Shown one piece after another: positions 43,105 to 43,482 of a stretch of DNA of 43,482 nt (within the stretch, counting starts at the first letter, position 1; each line of letters begins with the position of its first letter). The DNA comes from Methanosaeta sp. PtaB.Bin018 (GTDB lineage Archaea; Halobacteriota; Methanosarcinia; Methanotrichales; Methanotrichaceae): assembly GCA_002067755.1 (NCBI GenBank), contig MVQH01000057.1, positions 1 through 43,482 on the forward strand. Reading direction: 5' to 3'. A model generated the notes under the pieces. The model worked only from the letters and a program-made list of their open reading frames with translations, ran no database searches and had not been told where the DNA came from. The translations under genes were made by a program, and so were the position numbers.

Positions 43105-43482
43105 TATACGAGGCTCTCAGCTATCTTTTTCCCGGCATGGCGCATGTTTTCCAGGTAGTTCTCGGCCAGAGGATCCAGATCGATTATGCTGGCATTCATC
43201 TCTTTGGCGATCACCTCTGCAGCCTTGGGATTGAACTCTGGCTCAACGAAGATTGCAGTGATGTTATTCTTTCTTGCCAGATCGATCACCTCTCCAAGGT
43301 ATTTTGGTCCTGGCTCCTTCTCGTTCTCCATCAGGGGCACCTGGTCGAGGTTGTAGTCGCGGGCGAAGTAGGTCCAGGCAGGATGATGCACGACGAAGAT
43401 TTTGCGGTGTGCATTGGAGAAGCTCTGATTCAGCTCAGCATCCAGGGATTGCAACTTTTGCACATATTCCTCTTTGTTCTTG
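43104..43482 (-). CDS. znuA: Metal ABC transporter substrate-binding protein (N-terminus cut by window edge)
   Basis: The frame is open through the right edge, so only the last 125 or so residues are present. FVVHHPAWTYFARDY carries metal-ligand histidine, followed by EPGPKYLGEVIDLARKNNITAIFVEPEF and IDLDPLAENY with the last ligands, as in cluster A-I zinc or manganese binding proteins. The gene starts beyond the window. Order binding protein, ATPase, permease forms one operon. Confidence 0.93.
   Translation of the reverse strand, partial: KNKEEYVQKLQSLDAELNQSFSNAHRKIFVVHHPAWTYFARDYNLDQVPLMENEKEPGPKYLGEVIDLARKNNITAIFVEPEFNPKAAEVIAKEMNASIIDLDPLAENYLENMRHAGKKIAESLV

Overview
The window reads as chromosomal DNA of an acetate-using methanogenic archaeon of the Methanosarcinales, most likely a Methanothrix (Methanosaeta)-like organism. 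The grounds are: a fused formaldehyde-activating enzyme/hexulose-phosphate synthase; an AtwA-type twin ATPase (methyl-CoM reductase component A2); CofE (coenzyme F420), MfnE (methanofuran), F420:NADP oxidoreductase and a DHPS-like protein; archaeal RadA, OB-fold RPA, Trm1, aEF-1beta, MetRS and GluRS; TATA boxes with either short leaders or GGAGGTG-type ribosome sites; and frequent TTG starts. The genus is an inference; the domain and order are well supported.

Layout. 1-6134: the start of a PstS-like phosphate-binding protein (cut by the left edge), a PaaK/F390-synthetase-type CoA ligase, then two ammonium transporter-GlnK pairs transcribed away from a shared 0.3-kb control region. 6147-10508 (minus strand): a membrane-anchored alkaline-phosphatase-superfamily enzyme behind Fae-Hps, then an exported thioredoxin-CcdA fusion and a secreted DNRLRE-type protein. 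10649-16571 (plus): a cluster of exported proteins, namely a NosD-like beta-helix protein, two tandem two-domain rhodaneses and a subtilisin-like protease. A short beta-sandwich module seems to recur in three of these four. 16579-19608 (plus): class II aldolase, M50-CBS site-2 protease and TraB protein. 19791-21973 (minus): NpdG and Trm1, separated by a 159-bp MITE-like element with an 8-bp target duplication. 22081-24632 (plus): a CoA-transferase/GNAT fusion and a cysteine-cluster protein. 24629-31201 (minus): phosphoglycolate phosphatase, RadA, three-OB RPA, AtwA and MetRS. 31299-32794: a possible small protein, a winged-helix protein and the UbiA-type archaeal lipid prenyltransferase. 32799-34928 (minus): GluRS and a Nudix hydrolase. 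35146-36421 (plus): MfnE, a zinc-ribbon protein, aEF-1beta and tRNA-Ala(CGC). 36435-41513 (minus): a CofE-cytidine deaminase fusion, DHPS-like protein, an ABC-2 exporter and its exported partner. 41550-43482 (minus): a ZnuBCA-type metal importer whose binding protein runs off the right edge.

How it fits together. Most genes serve C1/F420/methanopterin coenzyme supply, nitrogen, phosphate and metal uptake, or information processing. The least ordinary parts are the exported rhodanese/protease/beta-helix cluster beside a thiol-relay membrane protein, the CofE-cytidine deaminase fusion, the MITE-like element, and two promoter-proximal hairpins (17162-17220 and 34987-35034), each just downstream of a TATA box, that may be leader elements or small RNAs.
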